Source of the DNA: Limnomonas spitsbergensis
Lineage: Eukaryota > Chlorophyta > Chlorophyceae > Chlamydomonadales
Assembly: GCA_037349105.1 (NCBI GenBank)
Contig: JAYJMM010000109.1
Span: forward strand, 3,111,001 to 3,175,000
Length of the DNA: 64,000 nucleotides
Reading direction: 5' to 3'
Under the pieces are notes generated by a model that searched no databases, was not told the origin of the DNA, and saw nothing but the letters and a program-made list of their open reading frames with translations. This document shows, in pieces, positions 23,663-35,545 of this stretch. How positions within the stretch are numbered: position 1 is the stretch's first letter; the number at the start of each line of letters is the position of its first letter. A program made the position numbers and the translations under genes.

Positions 23663-24181
23663 AGGTCATGGATATGGAGTTTCATCATCAGACAATCAAG
23701 AACAGGAATCCACACTCGTGCAACGAAGAGATAGCAATAAGAGAGCAGAGCTGTGCGTTATGGTGGGAGTCCCCTCTTGCTGGTATCTTGTAAATCGCAG
23801 ATACTTTAACCTCTGGCCCACATGCACCGGTTATAACTTCCTCAAAATCGATTGCTCACCTAGTGGCCATGAACTAAATTGATGGCCTGCTCAGGGCAGG
23901 CGTGATAGAACCCGTCACAATGTCGTATCGTATCCCTAAAGTAGGAAATTGAAGTTTGTTCTCCAGAGGTAGGCGCCGGGTAAGATATGACAACACCTAA
24001 CAAAGCCCTTGTCAAGTACTGTTCTCCTCCTCTACCCTTTGCCCATTTCCAGCATGGATCTCAAAGGTTGAAGCAAAAGGGCCTGTCTCGCCAGGCGTAC
24101 AGCTGATCGAATTACGGCTTAGTGGGGCGGGCTCATTTGCCAGATTTCTTCTCTCACGTTGCTAGGCGTCAATAGTTCTTC
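23663..24181. promoter_or_regulatory. divergent promoter region, OPR gene (-) / MTR4 (+)
   Basis: The two genes face away from each other with 519 bp between assigned starts. No defined element was recognised. The true 5' end of the OPR gene may extend into it. Confidence 0.4.
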
Positions 24182-27100
24182 ATGGAATTATCAACGGAAG
24201 GATTAGCGGCAGCCGCTGCCACTAGGGAGGCCCTTGCTATAAAAAAGAGGCAGCTGGAAGAGGGGAAAAAGACGGATGAAGCATCCACAGCACCTGACAA
24301 GAAACCTGGTGTCCCTGCTAAGAAGCCTCACCTGATCCGCCCTCCTCCTGCTTGCACGCATGAGGTCGCAATACCAAATGGGTTTGACATGGACAAGCTC
24401 ACCCATGATGAGGTGTTGCATGGTACGTATCTGAGTGTGTCGATCTACATTCCTTTAACCACCATGCAAGTGTCATACAAAAGGAAGGTTTCCAGGGGCA
24501 AGCATGCTCAATTTCATGGATGGCTTGATATGCAGGCACCCTGAATAATCCCACGTACCACGGAACCTCCCGGGCCAAGCAGTATCCCTTTGTACTTGAC
24601 CCTTTCCAAGAGACGGCCATCGCCTGCCTTGTAAGTCCATGACCATGATCCGTCCTGCCCCACCTATTCATGCATCGCATGAATCGCCGCTGGACCCAAA
24701 TAGGCATGCCCAGCGCACCTTTCCTCTTCGAGACCTCCTCTCCTCCTCCCACTTCAGGAGCGTCGCGAATCGGTCCTTGTTGCAGCCCACACATCAGCCG
24801 GGAAAACTGTGGTGGCAGAGTGCGTACACTGAGAATCCCTGTGGATCTCCAGAATCTGTGTAGCCATACACTTTGTGCACTATGCCATCCTTGCCATGTG
24901 ATCCACATGCTATCTTAATCCAAGCACACTTTATTCCAGGTACGCCATTGCTATGGCTGCTGCAGCCAAGCAGCGCGTCATCTACACCTCTCCCATTAAA
25001 GCCCTCTCCAACCAGAAGTATCGCGAGGTGTGGCAGACGGAATGGGGGAGAGTGTGACAGCATAGCTGCGGGGATATGACCTTGCTAAGGAGGAGGGGTG
25101 TGTGAGGGGGTCTGAAACGCTTGGCTGGCGAGTGCTTGGTGTGGAGGTTGGGATGGTGTGCTCACGAGGTAGCATGAAAAGTGGCAACCAATAGTTGTTG
25201 TCACAGCGCGGACGCAACCCCCCTTCAGCCTAGTATAACATGGCCTGATAGGAGATGTGAACAAATCAGCTCCTCAGGGCATTCACCCCTTCCAATATTG
25301 GTTCATGTTCGCAGCTCAGTGAGGAGTTTGGCGACGTGGGCCTGATGACCGGGGATGTTGTCCTCAACCCCAATGCTTTCTGCATCGTCATGACGACTGA
25401 GATCTTGAGGTCAATGATCTACAGGTAAGAGGTAGATGGATGTGTCAGAGAGCCTTACGGCATGATAGATTCACAACGGTGGATGAAAGTCGTGGGCTAC
25501 GAATGGTGTATACTTCACTGGTGCAAGAAAGCCTGCACACTTTCCATTGCAAGCCTCTGTGAACAAGTAACCGAGCTGTTGCTATATGGCGGTGAGCAGC
25601 CTCATTCACATTCTGCTCACCCCAGGGGCTCAGAGCTGCTGCGCGAGGTGGCATGGGTCATCTTCGATGAGGTTCACTACATGAAGGACCGTGAGAGGGG
25701 CGTGGTGTGGGAGGAGACCATCATCTTCTTGGCGGATGAGACAAAGATGGTGAGGAGGGGACACTCAGGGACGCAGGCCTGACAACTGGCAGATTCGTGA
25801 GTCTGCTCGAGGTGCATGGGGCCTGTCCCCACTTACCGGCCGCTACTGTCAAATACATAACAGCTGTGTCTGGTTTTCCTCACTTCCCTTATGGGGCTCC
25901 TTATCTCCCACGGTAATGAAGTGGGAATGTAGGATGACCCCCTGGACAGTAGTCAATGGTGATGTGCTGTTTTTTCTCTGTTTTTTACCTGGAGAGATTC
26001 AGGCTTAGGGTGGATATTGATGGCTTTTGACCCTGCCCCCCCATCCTCTTCCCCTATGCTTCCCCCGCGCTGCAGGTATTTTTGTCCGCGACCCTCTCAA
26101 ACGCGTCAGAGTTTGCAGGCTGGGTTGCTCACTTGCACAAGCAGCCGTGCCACGTCGTCTACACCGACTACCGACCGACGCCGCTGCAGGTATGACCTTG
26201 AACGCAATTGGATCCTGCTTGCTGTCACAGATGCTTTTATCCCTCCACATTGCATCTTGACGCAGCGGTGGCCCAGGACCCTTTGCGCTGCTTGATCCTG
26301 CTCAACTCTGCCCCTCTGCTTTGCAGCACTATGCGTATGCGCTGGGTGGCTCTGGCCTGCATCTGGTGCTTGATGAGAGGGGCGTGTTCAGGTGGGGAAA
26401 TGAGAAGAGGGGTGCTGGGCACATGGGACGGTCAGGGCCACGCATGCTTAGGAGGGCTGTAGGACGCACAGTCTATGAGAGTATGAGGGCATGTTGATGA
26501 GGGCGGATTGGGGCTGTGAAGTGTTGTGAAGTTCTGTGAAGTTTTTACAGTCCAACAGAGAATCACTTTTGATGCATGGGACTTGTGCCCGCAAACCGGT
26601 ACAGGCACTGAATACGCTAAGACAGCGAGCGAAACCAGTGACCCCCCTGGGCTAGCAACTAACACACAACCACCGGGCAGTGGCGTGGGAATGAACCCCA
26701 TAGTGCAGAACATAAGCCCCAGCCTTTAAACATGACGTGGGTGCAAGGCGAGCCCTGGTAGGGAGATTGCACAGGGAATATTATCAGCTCTGTTTTGAGT
26801 TTAAACAGGGTTGATGCTTGTAATGCTATTTGGGGGGAGAGTGATGAGGTGATTTAGGGATGCCGTTGATATGGGATTGCTGTTATTTGTTGTTTCCTGG
26901 TGGGCCCCTGCAGGTCCGACAACTTTGCAAAGATGCGTGAGACCTTCCAGGTGGCCCCTCCGAACGGGGAGGCGGCTAAAGCCGAGGAGGGGGAGGCAGG
27001 AGGTGGGCGTCATTGCTGTTTTTAAACTCAACCTTGCGCGCTATCTCATTAGCAGACTGACAGGGATGGCCCTAAAAACATTTAGAGTACTGATGAGCAG

Positions 27101-30100
27101 GCTGGCAGTAACATAGGTTCACCCCAGGCCTCTTTTCTAGTTGATGAGTGGTTGTGTGAGGGGACTGAAGGTGGATGCGTTGTTCGCAGGCCGTGGCGGT
27201 GGGCGTGGTGGGCGCGGCGGTCGCAATGCCCGTGGGGGTGGCCGTGCTGGGCGCGGCGGTCGCGGCGGAGGCGCTGAGGGTGGCGTGCTGAAGGCTGTGG
27301 GCACCATCCTCAACGTCATAAAGGCCAAGGAGTGGGACCCGGTCATCTTCTTCTCTTTCGCACGCAAGGACTGCGAGCTGTACGCGGGGTCGCTGAAAAA
27401 CGTTGACTTCAACAACGACGAGGAGAAGGTGGCAATTGAGGAGGTGTGAACTCTGTAGAGGAGGTGTGGACTCAGGCTGACATTGGGTGACGGGATGGGG
27501 ATGGTCTTAAGAGGGAGAGGTGGAGGCGAGGGTGAGCTGGGCAGTGTCCAGAGGGAGAGGGCATGAGAAGGTAAGGCAGGGAGGAGGTGTCCTTAGGTTG
27601 AGCAAGGTAACAGTTTGAGTGTGCAAGAGGATTGAAGCAGTCAGAGTGGGAAGCAGGAGGCCAGCAGAGAGCTGTGGTCTTGTGTTGGTAAATGAGGATA
27701 GCATATTGAATCCTCTCCTCTTAGAGTCTTGGATGTCACACTCCTCTAAAGGACCTGCCTGCTTGGAGATGATCTTGGCTCTCAAAGCTCCTCCGCTGAT
27801 GCTCACTGTCTGGTGTGCTTGGCCCCTCCGTCCCAGCCGCTGATGCTCACCTCCTGGCGCACTTGGCCCCTCCGTCCCAGCCGCCCTTGCATTCACCTCC
27901 TGGCGCACTTGGCCCCTCCGTCCCAGCCGCCCTTGCATTCACCTTCTGGCGCACTTGGCCCCTCCGTCCCAGCCGCTCTTGCATTCACCTCCTGGCGCAC
28001 TTGGCCCCTCCGTCCCAGCCGCTGATGCTCACCTCCTGGCGCACTTGGCCCCTCCGTCCCAGCCGCTCTTGCATTCACCTCCTGGCGCACTTGGCCCCTC
28101 CGTCCCAGCCGCTCTTGCATTCACCTTCTGGCGCACTTGGCCCCTCCGTCCCAGCCGCTGATGCTCACCTCCTGGCGCACTTGGCCCCTCCGTCCCAGCC
28201 GCTCTTGCATTCACCTCCTGGTGCGCTTGGCCCCTCCGTCCCAGCCGCTCTTGCATTCACTTCCTGGCGCACTTGGCCCGTCTGCGTGTGCCTGTGTAGG
28301 TGTTCAAGAATGCACTGCAGTGTCTCAACGTGGAGGATCGGGAGTTGCCCGCCATTGAGAAGATGCTGCCCCTGCTGCTGCGTGGCATTGGGGTTCACCA
28401 CTCCGGGCTGCTGCCCATCCTCAAGGAGCTGATCGAGATTCTTTTTTCAGAACAGCTCATTAAGGTGTGCAGCCCAGCGTAAGTCCCCCCACCCTCGCTT
28501 TGCTGTCAGGATGTGAAGTTTCTGAAGTTTTTACAGGCCAGCGGAGCATCACATTTGATGCATGGGACAGGTGACAGGTAAACCGGACGAGCAGGGAAGG
28601 AACGGGATGGATGACCCTCAGATGGGAATTGGGCCATGTTGAAAACTGCGGGCAGTGCTGCTACGTTCTGTCATCTCTGCTGATCAACCTTTTCGTACAA
28701 TCCAGCTTATCGTTCAACTCTGTCAAGAGCACTCCTCGTCTCTGCCTCAACCCCTCTCTGCGTGTCCGCCGCAGGTCCTGTTTGCAACAGAAACGTTCGC
28801 CATGGGCATCAACATGCCTGCACGCACAGTGGTTTTCACCGCCACGCGCAAGTTCGACGGCGAGGTGAACAGGTGAGCGCTTGCATCCCCAGGGGCTCTG
28901 CTAGACCCGCTGCCACAGATTAGGAACAAGGTCCTTTAGATTCACTCAGATTCAAATTCAGTGTGGTACAGTGAGATTCAGGAACATTCAGTATGGTACA
29001 GGAACATGCAGTAAGATTCATGACTACTCGTACGTGTGCTCATGGTGTTCAGCAAGCATCCACACTTGGCTCGCTAACTTCTTGTGTGCCCATCTGTGTC
29101 TGTCCTCGATGCCCAAGAGTGATGGAGAGCGGAGAGTACATTCAGATGAGCGGCCGCGCCGGGCGGCGTGGTAAGGACGATCGCGGCCTTATCATCATGA
29201 TGGTGGACCAGGACATGGAGGAGGCTGCATGCAGGTGAGGGGTCACAGTTTGGAGGTCCAGGAGGCAGTGGGATCCGATTTTGTTGGCATGCTCAACCAT
29301 GGCATCTTTGCATAATGAATTCATGATGGTGGGCCAGGACATGGAGGAGGCTGCATGCAGGTGAGGGGTGACGGTAAGGGGGCGGAAAAGGCAGTGGAAT
29401 CGAAGTTTGCTGATGTGCACACCATCGCATCTTTGCATCATGATGGTGGGCCAGGGCATGGAGGAGGTTGCACGCAGGTGAGAGGTCACAGTTTGGAGGT
29501 CCAGGAGGCAGTGGGATCCGATTTTGTTGGCATGCTCAACCATGGCATCTTTGCATCATGATGGTGGGCCAGGGCATGGAGAAGGCTGCATGCAGGTGAG
29601 GGGTGACAGTTAGGGGGCAGAGAAGGCAGTGGAATCGAAGTTTGTTGATGTGCACACCATCGCATCTTGAGCAGGCCGTTGGGCAGCCACCAAAAGGTCG
29701 ATGTGGATCAGAGCATGCACAGTCTATGGCCGAAGGCCCAAGCTGCAGGGCTTGCTGCACCACGACAGTAGCCCTGATGCATCTGGATTGCAGCTGAAGC
29801 ACCCTACAATGATGAATGATAAGGGGTCAGGATTTGAGCGGCAGACGTGGACCTGGTGAGGCAAAGGGCAGTAAGCTAAGTCTTTCATCAGACAGGTGTT
29901 TAGGTGGAAAACGATCATGGCTGTAGCCCTCACACCTCCTTCCTGTCCATGCAGGTCCATGTGTTGAAAAAAACTGTATTTCCATGCAGGTCCATGTGCC
30001 CAACACCTCCTGTCTCTCCATGCAGGTCCATGTGCCCAACAGCTCCTGCCTCTCCATGCAGGTCCATGTGCTCAGTTGCTCACACCTCCTGCCTGTCCAT

Positions 30101-33100
30101 GCAGGTCCATGTGCTCACACCTCCTGCCTCTCCATGCAGGTCCATGTGCTCAACACATCCTGCCTGTCCATGCAGGTCCATGTGCCCAACAGCTCCTGCC
30201 TCTCCATGCAGGTCCATGTGCTCAACAGCTCCTGCCTCTCCATGCAGGTCCATGTGCTCAGTTGCTCACACCTCCTGCCTCTCCATGCAGGTTCATGTGC
30301 TCACAGCTCCTGCCTCTCCATGCAGGTCCATGTGCTCAACACCTCCTGCCTGTCCATGCAAGTCCATGTGCTCACACCTCCTGCCTCTCCATGCAGGTCC
30401 ATGTGCTCAGTTGCTCACACCTCCTGCCTCTCCATGCAGGTCCATGTGCTCACACCTCCTCCCTGTCCATGCAGGTCCATGTGCTGCGGCAAGCCCAGTC
30501 CGATGCTGAGCAGCTTCAAGCTGAGCTACTACACCATGCTCAACATGCTGCGACGGCTGGAGGGCAGCCAGCACAACATGGAGTATGTGATCAAGAACAG
30601 CTTTCAGCAGTTTCAGCAGGAGAGGGAGCTGCCAGAGGTGAGCTGAGAGGACTGCCTGCGTAGTCTCCTATCCTCCTAGAGGAATTCCAGGGGGGTATCC
30701 TGGAAGAATTCCCGCTGTTCCAGGCTTCCATCTGGAGAGGGCTGCTGGAGGTGTTCAAAGAGGACTGTTAGGGCCTTCAGGGGACTCCTTGCAGTTCCAG
30801 CAGGAGGAAGCTGCCGGAGGTGTGCAGAGGAGATTTCCAGGGGGCTCTGGGGAATTCCAGGTGATTCCCAGCAGGTCCAGACCTCCTGCAGGTGCGGAAG
30901 CTACCGGAGGTAATCAGAGGGGACAGACAGGGAACGTTCGGGGGGGACTGTCAGGACTTCCTATCAGGAGAGGAAAGAGCCGGAGGTGTGCTCTGCAGTG
31001 TTTGTGTTAGGGCGGACATGAACAGCTGAAACAGGCTGCTGGGCTGCTGGGGTTCAAATCTTGACTGGTCACAAGCTGCAGGGCTTGTTGCATTAGTTCC
31101 GTCTGGCCGTATTTTTCAGCCGTAGGCCGTGATGTAGCAGAATAGTGGATGCTTCTTAAGATAAACAGTAGTCAGCAGTGGGACACCCATGGGGACACTC
31201 CAGGGGCTGCACTGCTGCTTGAGCCGCAGCCTGCCGTCTGTATGGTAGGCTGCAGCTCAGGCTGCAGCCTGCTGTTTGTATGGCAGCAAGCTCTCCTTGC
31301 TTCAGGGCCTCGCTTGAGCATGGTCCTGGTATGTTAAGCTTGGTTGTCTGTATCTTGAAGCATGCAAGCATTCAAGGTCTCGTCACCTTTTTGTTTTAAT
31401 GGATAGCTGCTTTGAATCACCTGCCCCGCTTCAGACACCTAGCACCCTCTGCGTTGTGTGATTCACACAGATTCAGCAGAAGCTGCTCGAGATTGAGGCG
31501 CGGGCAGCTGAGGCTGGCCGCGAAGGCGACGAAGCCATCCTCCAGTACAAGTCTCTGCTGCTCCGCCAGACCGAGCTAGAGACGGCTCTGCGGGCGGTGT
31601 GCATGCAGCCGCAACACTGCTTGCAGTTCTTAAGAGCGGGTCGCGTCGTTGCCGTCAAAGATGGAGAGGTGGGAGCTCCGACACTCGATGGTCCACACTT
31701 CATCTTCCCATGTGGGCTTTCTCTCTGATGGGAAATTTTGCATGGGACCAGAGGCCTGGTCAGGGGGAGGGGAGGTGCTATGATGCACGTCTGCTGCTTC
31801 AACGCCATCCCTCCTAGCTGTTTTCTTGATGGGCCTCTCTCACTGAGCGGTAAGGATCCGTGTTGCCCCTCACGTCACCCTCTATCCCAACCTATCATGT
31901 TCCTGCCCTACCCTGCCCTCCTTCCCCACGCTGTCCTTCAACGTGAACTGCCATGTGCCCGCACCGCCCCCCTCACATCATCCTTCCTTCATACCTATCA
32001 TGTATTCACGTGCCTGCCCTGCCTACCCCCCCCACACCGTCCTCCGTCCTTTACCTCCTTGTGCCTTCACTGCCCCCATGCACCATCCTTCTTTCAAACT
32101 TCTCATGTATTCACGTGCCTGCGCTGCCTGCCCTGTCCCGCTCAGACTGACTGGGGCTATGGAGTGGTGGTGTCCGTCATGCGGCGACCGGGTGGGCTGC
32201 AGGGCTCAGAGGCGCACTACACATGTGATACGCTGCTGGCATGCGACCCGGCTAGCCTGGCCTCTGGGTCCCCTCGACCAGCAATGAACCTGGGTGCGCA
32301 ACACGGTCCAACGTTCCGTGTCGCTTGTGGGTGTGGTGTTGCTTGTGGGTGTGTGGTGTTGCTTGGGAGGAGTGTGGTGTTGCTTGTGGGTGTGTGGTGT
32401 TGCTTGGGAGGAGTGTGGTGTTGCTTGTGAAGAGTGTGCTTGCCTGCTGCCCTCAGCCTACCTAGTTTGCGAGCCTGTGCGCCTACCCGTCGGTGCTGTC
32501 CTGACGCAACTGCCGTCTTTTGGACCCCTGTATAGAGTCTGCCTCTGGCAACGGAAAGCAGGCGCCGATTGCTTCCGCCGAGATGGTGGTGATTCCCGTC
32601 GGTCTCCCACTCCTGACCAAGCTGTCCACGCTCCGCATCAGCATACCTCAAGACCTGCGGCCTGCAGAGAACAGGCGCAGCGTGCTTCTACAGCTGCAGG
32701 AGCTCATGAAGCGGCACGCAGGGGTCCTGCCGCAGCTGGACCCCGTGGAGGACATGGGCATCACGGATCCCGAGCTGCTGGAAACTGCGCGGATCGTTCA
32801 GGACATCGAGGCACAGCTGCAGAAGAACCCTGGTGAGCCTACGTAGTAACAGTGTGGTTAAACAAACTGTCGGTAGTACCAAGTACCGGTCCCATATGGG
32901 GGCATCCCAACAAAGCTTGTCCAAATCAGCTTGAGATCCGTCATCATCTGTGAGGCCTGTGTTTGTGATGGAACCTCACCTCACTTGCTCTTTACTTGCT
33001 CTGGTTGCTTATGCTTCCGTTTTTTTGCCCGGGTTGCCCGCAGTGCATCAGGCATCGGAGAAGGCGGATGCGTCAGAGCGGTTTGAGGCGTATGTGAAGC

Positions 33101-34656
33101 GTGCTGCGCTTCTGGCGGAGGCAGATGCGCTGCGCACGCGTGTGCATGAGAGCCAGCTCATGTCGTTCCGGGAGGAGGCCAAGTCGCGCAAGGAGGTGCT
33201 GCGCAAGCTGGGGCATATAGACGAGGAAGGTGAGATAGGGAGATAAGGGGGAAGGTGCAGTAGGGGGGGTCATCAATGATGGTTGTTGTTGCCTCATTTT
33301 CTTCCAAGTTTCTGCCTGTGAGTTTTCCCTTCAAGATTACACCCAGACATGTGCCGAGGCTCTGAAATGTGCTGAGGCTCTTCGTGGCACATGCTGAGGC
33401 TCTTAAAAGCTGTATCCCTTCCTCCCCCCCCCCCTGTGTCAGAGGTGGTCCTGCTCAAGGGCCGGGCTGCCTGCGAGATTGACGCCGCGGACGAGCTGGT
33501 CGCCACCGAGCTGCTGTTCAATGGCGCGCTGTGTGACCTGGACAAGCACCAGCTGGTGGCGCTGCTCTCCTGCCTGGTGCCGGTGGAGAAGTCGGGGGAG
33601 GCGATCAAACTCACACAAGCAATGGCTGGGCCTTTGTCGCAGCTGCAGGTGGGAGTTGGGGGGAACTGGCAGCTGTTGAGCTTGGTATGAGTAGGCATGG
33701 GTGCGGGATAGGAATGTTTTTTTGCCCTAGATCTGCTTGTTGATTTTCCGCCCGTTTTTTGTCCTCAGGAAACTGCGCGGACTGTGGCTGAAGTGTCACG
33801 CGAGTGCAAGCTGGAGGTGGTGGTGGATGACTTCATCGGCACCTTTAAACCCTTCCTCATGGACATCATGTACAGCTGGTCCAAGGGCGCAAGCTTCAGA
33901 GACATTTGCCTCATGACGGGTGAGGCAGGGGGGTTGCAGGTCTCAATTTAGGCGTGAGCTGTTGAGCAGAGTGCCTGGATCCCTTGGGAGTGGAAACCTT
34001 TGATCATGGGCTCGTGATGAAACTTAACAGCAGTCAAAAGGCTGACGTGCATGAGGAGGCTGTGTCCAGTGACGGGCTGACCAGCGAGCCTTGTGTTTGT
34101 TTGTTTGAATGAACATTTTTTTTGGATTCTGCCATCCTGGTTAGTTTTCCGCCGCTTGGTGTTTTTCACCCGTGAGACACTCCCATCCAGCAGAGGACCC
34201 AGGCGTGTGATGTTGTTTACACATCTTTAGAATGGTGCATATGCCGTACCCAATGGGCCCTGCGGAACGCTCGGTCTCGTGGGGCTGGTAAGGGATGAGA
34301 CAGCTCAAATCCAGCTAGAATGCACAGGCAGGACCATGGTGCAGCCATGCCACTTTTCTATGTGAGGGGGGCAGGATCATGGAGCCCGGTAATCTGGACA
34401 GGGGGAGAGAGGGTATCGTTTGGCGGGTTCCATACCTCAACCTTTAGGTATGGATATTTTTCACACATTTGGCACTTACCATGCAGATATATACGAGGGC
34501 AGCATCATCCGGGCGACTCGGCGCCTGGATGAGCTCATGCAGCAGCTCACAGCGGCAGCCAAGGTGGTGGGGGACACGCAGCTGGCGGCGCGCATCGAGG
34601 AGAGTAACATGACAATACGCAGGGACATCATCTTTGCCGCATCCCTTTACATTTAA
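24182..34656 (+). CDS. MTR4: MTR4-type DExH-box exosome RNA helicase
   Basis: Twenty-one exons join in phase to about 1046 residues, the usual MTR4 length. Exon ends: 24182-24422, 24536-24630, 24758-24819, 24940-25027, 25315-25424, 25626-25749, 26076-26189, 26327-26391, 26914-27002, 27190-27443, 28300-28464, 28775-28872, 29118-29234, 30475-30637, 31471-31668, 32146-32293, 32536-32832, 33044-33229, 33443-33648, 33769-33919, 34487-34656. Helicase motifs appear in order: AHTSAGKT (I), [11 protein letters not shown] (Ia), DEVHYM (II), FLSATLSNA (III), [16 protein letters not shown] (V) and [10 protein letters not shown] (VI). The arch/KOW segment has [11 protein letters not shown], and the C-terminal DSHCT domain ends [16 protein letters not shown]4 unwinds RNA for the nuclear exosome in rRNA processing and RNA surveillance. 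An RGG-rich linker lies between the two RecA domains. Confidence 0.95.
26524..26583 (+). repeat. 60-bp dispersed repeat, copy 1
   Basis: GTTCTGTGAAGTTTTTACAG then TCCAACAGAGAATCAC and GATGCATGGGAC lies in MTR4 intron 8. It shares most bases with 28512-28570 and 38053-38112. Confidence 0.8.
27781..28285 (+). repeat. 44/46-bp minisatellite in MTR4 intron 10
   Basis: Eleven copies of a unit carrying CTTGGCCCCTCCGTCCCAGC and TGGCGCA start at 27818, 27862, 27908, 27954, 28000, 28044, 28090, 28136, 28180, 28226 and 28272. Two variants alternate irregularly: 46 bp with CTCTTGCATTCACC and 44 bp with CTGATGCTCACC. The array ends 14 bp before the acceptor region of exon 11. Confidence 0.95.
28512..28570 (+). 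repeat. 60-bp dispersed repeat, copy 2
   Basis: TCTGAAGTTTTTACAGGCCA then GCGGAGCATCACATTTGATG and CATGGGACAG, in MTR4 intron 11. Same family and orientation as copies 1 and 3. Confidence 0.8.
29196..29675 (+). repeat. tandem copies of the MTR4 exon-13 3' end and 5' splice site
   Basis: CATGATGGTGG(A/G)CCAGG followed by CATGGAGGAGGCTGCATGCA and GGTGAG occurs at 29196 (the real exon end), 29322, 29439 and 29557, a period of about 117-126 bp. Each intronic copy retains the exon tail and the GT donor, with minor changes (for example GTTGCACGCAG at 29439). The last copy decays into unique intron near 29640. Confidence 0.9.
29665..29815. repeat. dispersed repeat, SINE-like (copy b)
   Basis: It shares GGGCAGCCACCA, GGCTTGCTGCACCA and CAGCTGAAGCACCCTA with 54575-54730, and weakly with 9370-9525 and 31050-31140. 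It lies in MTR4 intron 13. Confidence 0.45.
29946..30476 (+). repeat. 15-copy tandem array of the MTR4 exon-14 3' splice site
   Basis: TCCATGCAGGTCCATGTG occurs at 29946, 29981, 30017, 30053, 30096, 30131, 30167, 30203, 30239, 30282, 30317, 30353, 30388, 30431 and 30466, in units of 35, 36 or 43 bp. Copy 10 has GGTTC and copy 12 GCAAGT. The unit contains a pyrimidine-rich tract, a CAG acceptor and the first bases of exon 14. The last copy is the authentic acceptor (exon starts 30475). Confidence 0.95.
30720..30985 (+). repeat. degenerate copies of the MTR4 exon-14 3' end
   Basis: Pieces like CAGCAGGAGG, AAGCTGCCGGAGGTG (30792-30828), GGAAGCTACCGGAGGTAATC (about 30895) and CAGGAGAGGAAAGAGCCGGA (about 30965) repeat the exon tail that ends CAGGAGAGGGAGCTGCCAGA at 30637, including its GT donor. 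They are more decayed than the intron 13 copies. Confidence 0.6.
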
Positions 34657-34678
34657 TACCACCAACTTAGCAACACAG

Positions 34679-34785
34679 CTTATGACCTTACACCTGTGGA
34701 GTGTGGACCCTGCTCAAATGGTTCGCATGGGCGCCCAACTGGCAATGTGTGGAATCAATGACGTTACACCTCTGGGCCTCCATGT
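34679..34785 (-). mobile_element. two adjacent LINE-terminus fragments
   Basis: ACCTTACACCTGTGGAG then GACCCTGCTCAAATGGTTC and GCATGGGCGCCCAACTGG, followed within 30 bp by TCAATGACGTTACACCTCTG, repeat the LINE tail twice in the same direction just after MTR4. Confidence 0.65.
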
Positions 34786-35545
34786 GCGAAATGAAAACTG
34801 AAGGTTGAGACGGGCCGAGCTTGCCTGTGCTTGCGTCCATGATCCAGGCTCAGTGGCTGTTAGATGAAAGGAGTAGCCAGCATATAATACCAGCCTAGCC
34901 TCTTGACTATTGACTTAAGTCTAATTTTGTTTCGACTCCTAAGCACGCTACTAGTCCTGTAATCCTCTTTATGATGTTGATCATACTGGTGCATAGAAGT
35001 TGAGCCTGCGGTGTACTACCACATTGAGCCACTGCTGATGTGTGCTGGCCTCAGGACTAGCAGGTTATTGCGATCAAGGGTGCTAGGAGTGCTGTTACAT
35101 CTCAACCGTGCATCCATGCCAAGGCCCGTCATGACTCTACAACGTGTCAACGTCATGATGTGACATGCAAATCTCTCTGGCCAGGCTGGTGGATTGTATC
35201 ATCCTAGGGTGTTGTTCAAGGCCTGGCACACCTCGGCCGTCCTGATCCATTCCTTCATCATCAATCTGGTACAGGTAACTTATTTGGCCTGCACGCCTTT
35301 ATGAGGGTGAAACCAAACCAAGGCCGCCCAAAATTCCGGGATTTTGCTTTGTCTGTTGGGGGGGACATGGTATTTTTAATACCGAAAGTCTGCTCCTTGT
35401 CGTGTACTCATGTCGTGCGGTATAGCCGAAGTAGGCACTCTCGAGCAGAAACTTGAATCGGTCTAGGACCGTTCGACGCAGAATCGTCCTGTAGTCACAG
35501 ACTTTTGTCCTACCTGCAGATTAATTGATCTACCCTACCGCAAAA
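34786..35545. other. intergenic, no gene seen
   Basis: Spacer and probable promoter and 5' UTR of the SRPBCC gene. No recognisable element beyond the LINE tails to its left. Confidence 0.45.

Noticed and set aside
27813..28290. The intron 10 array as a CRISPR-like array
   Set aside because: Units are contiguous with no unique spacers, and the host is a eukaryote.
27815..28432. A 205-residue [20 protein letters not shown] repeat protein
   Set aside because: It is a translation of the intron 10 minisatellite, and its frame disagrees with the flanking helicase exons.
29904..30509. A 201-residue Cys/Pro/Ser-rich frame
   Set aside because: It is one of three simultaneous open frames through the splice-acceptor array in MTR4 intron 13; no stop occurs because the repeat lacks one.
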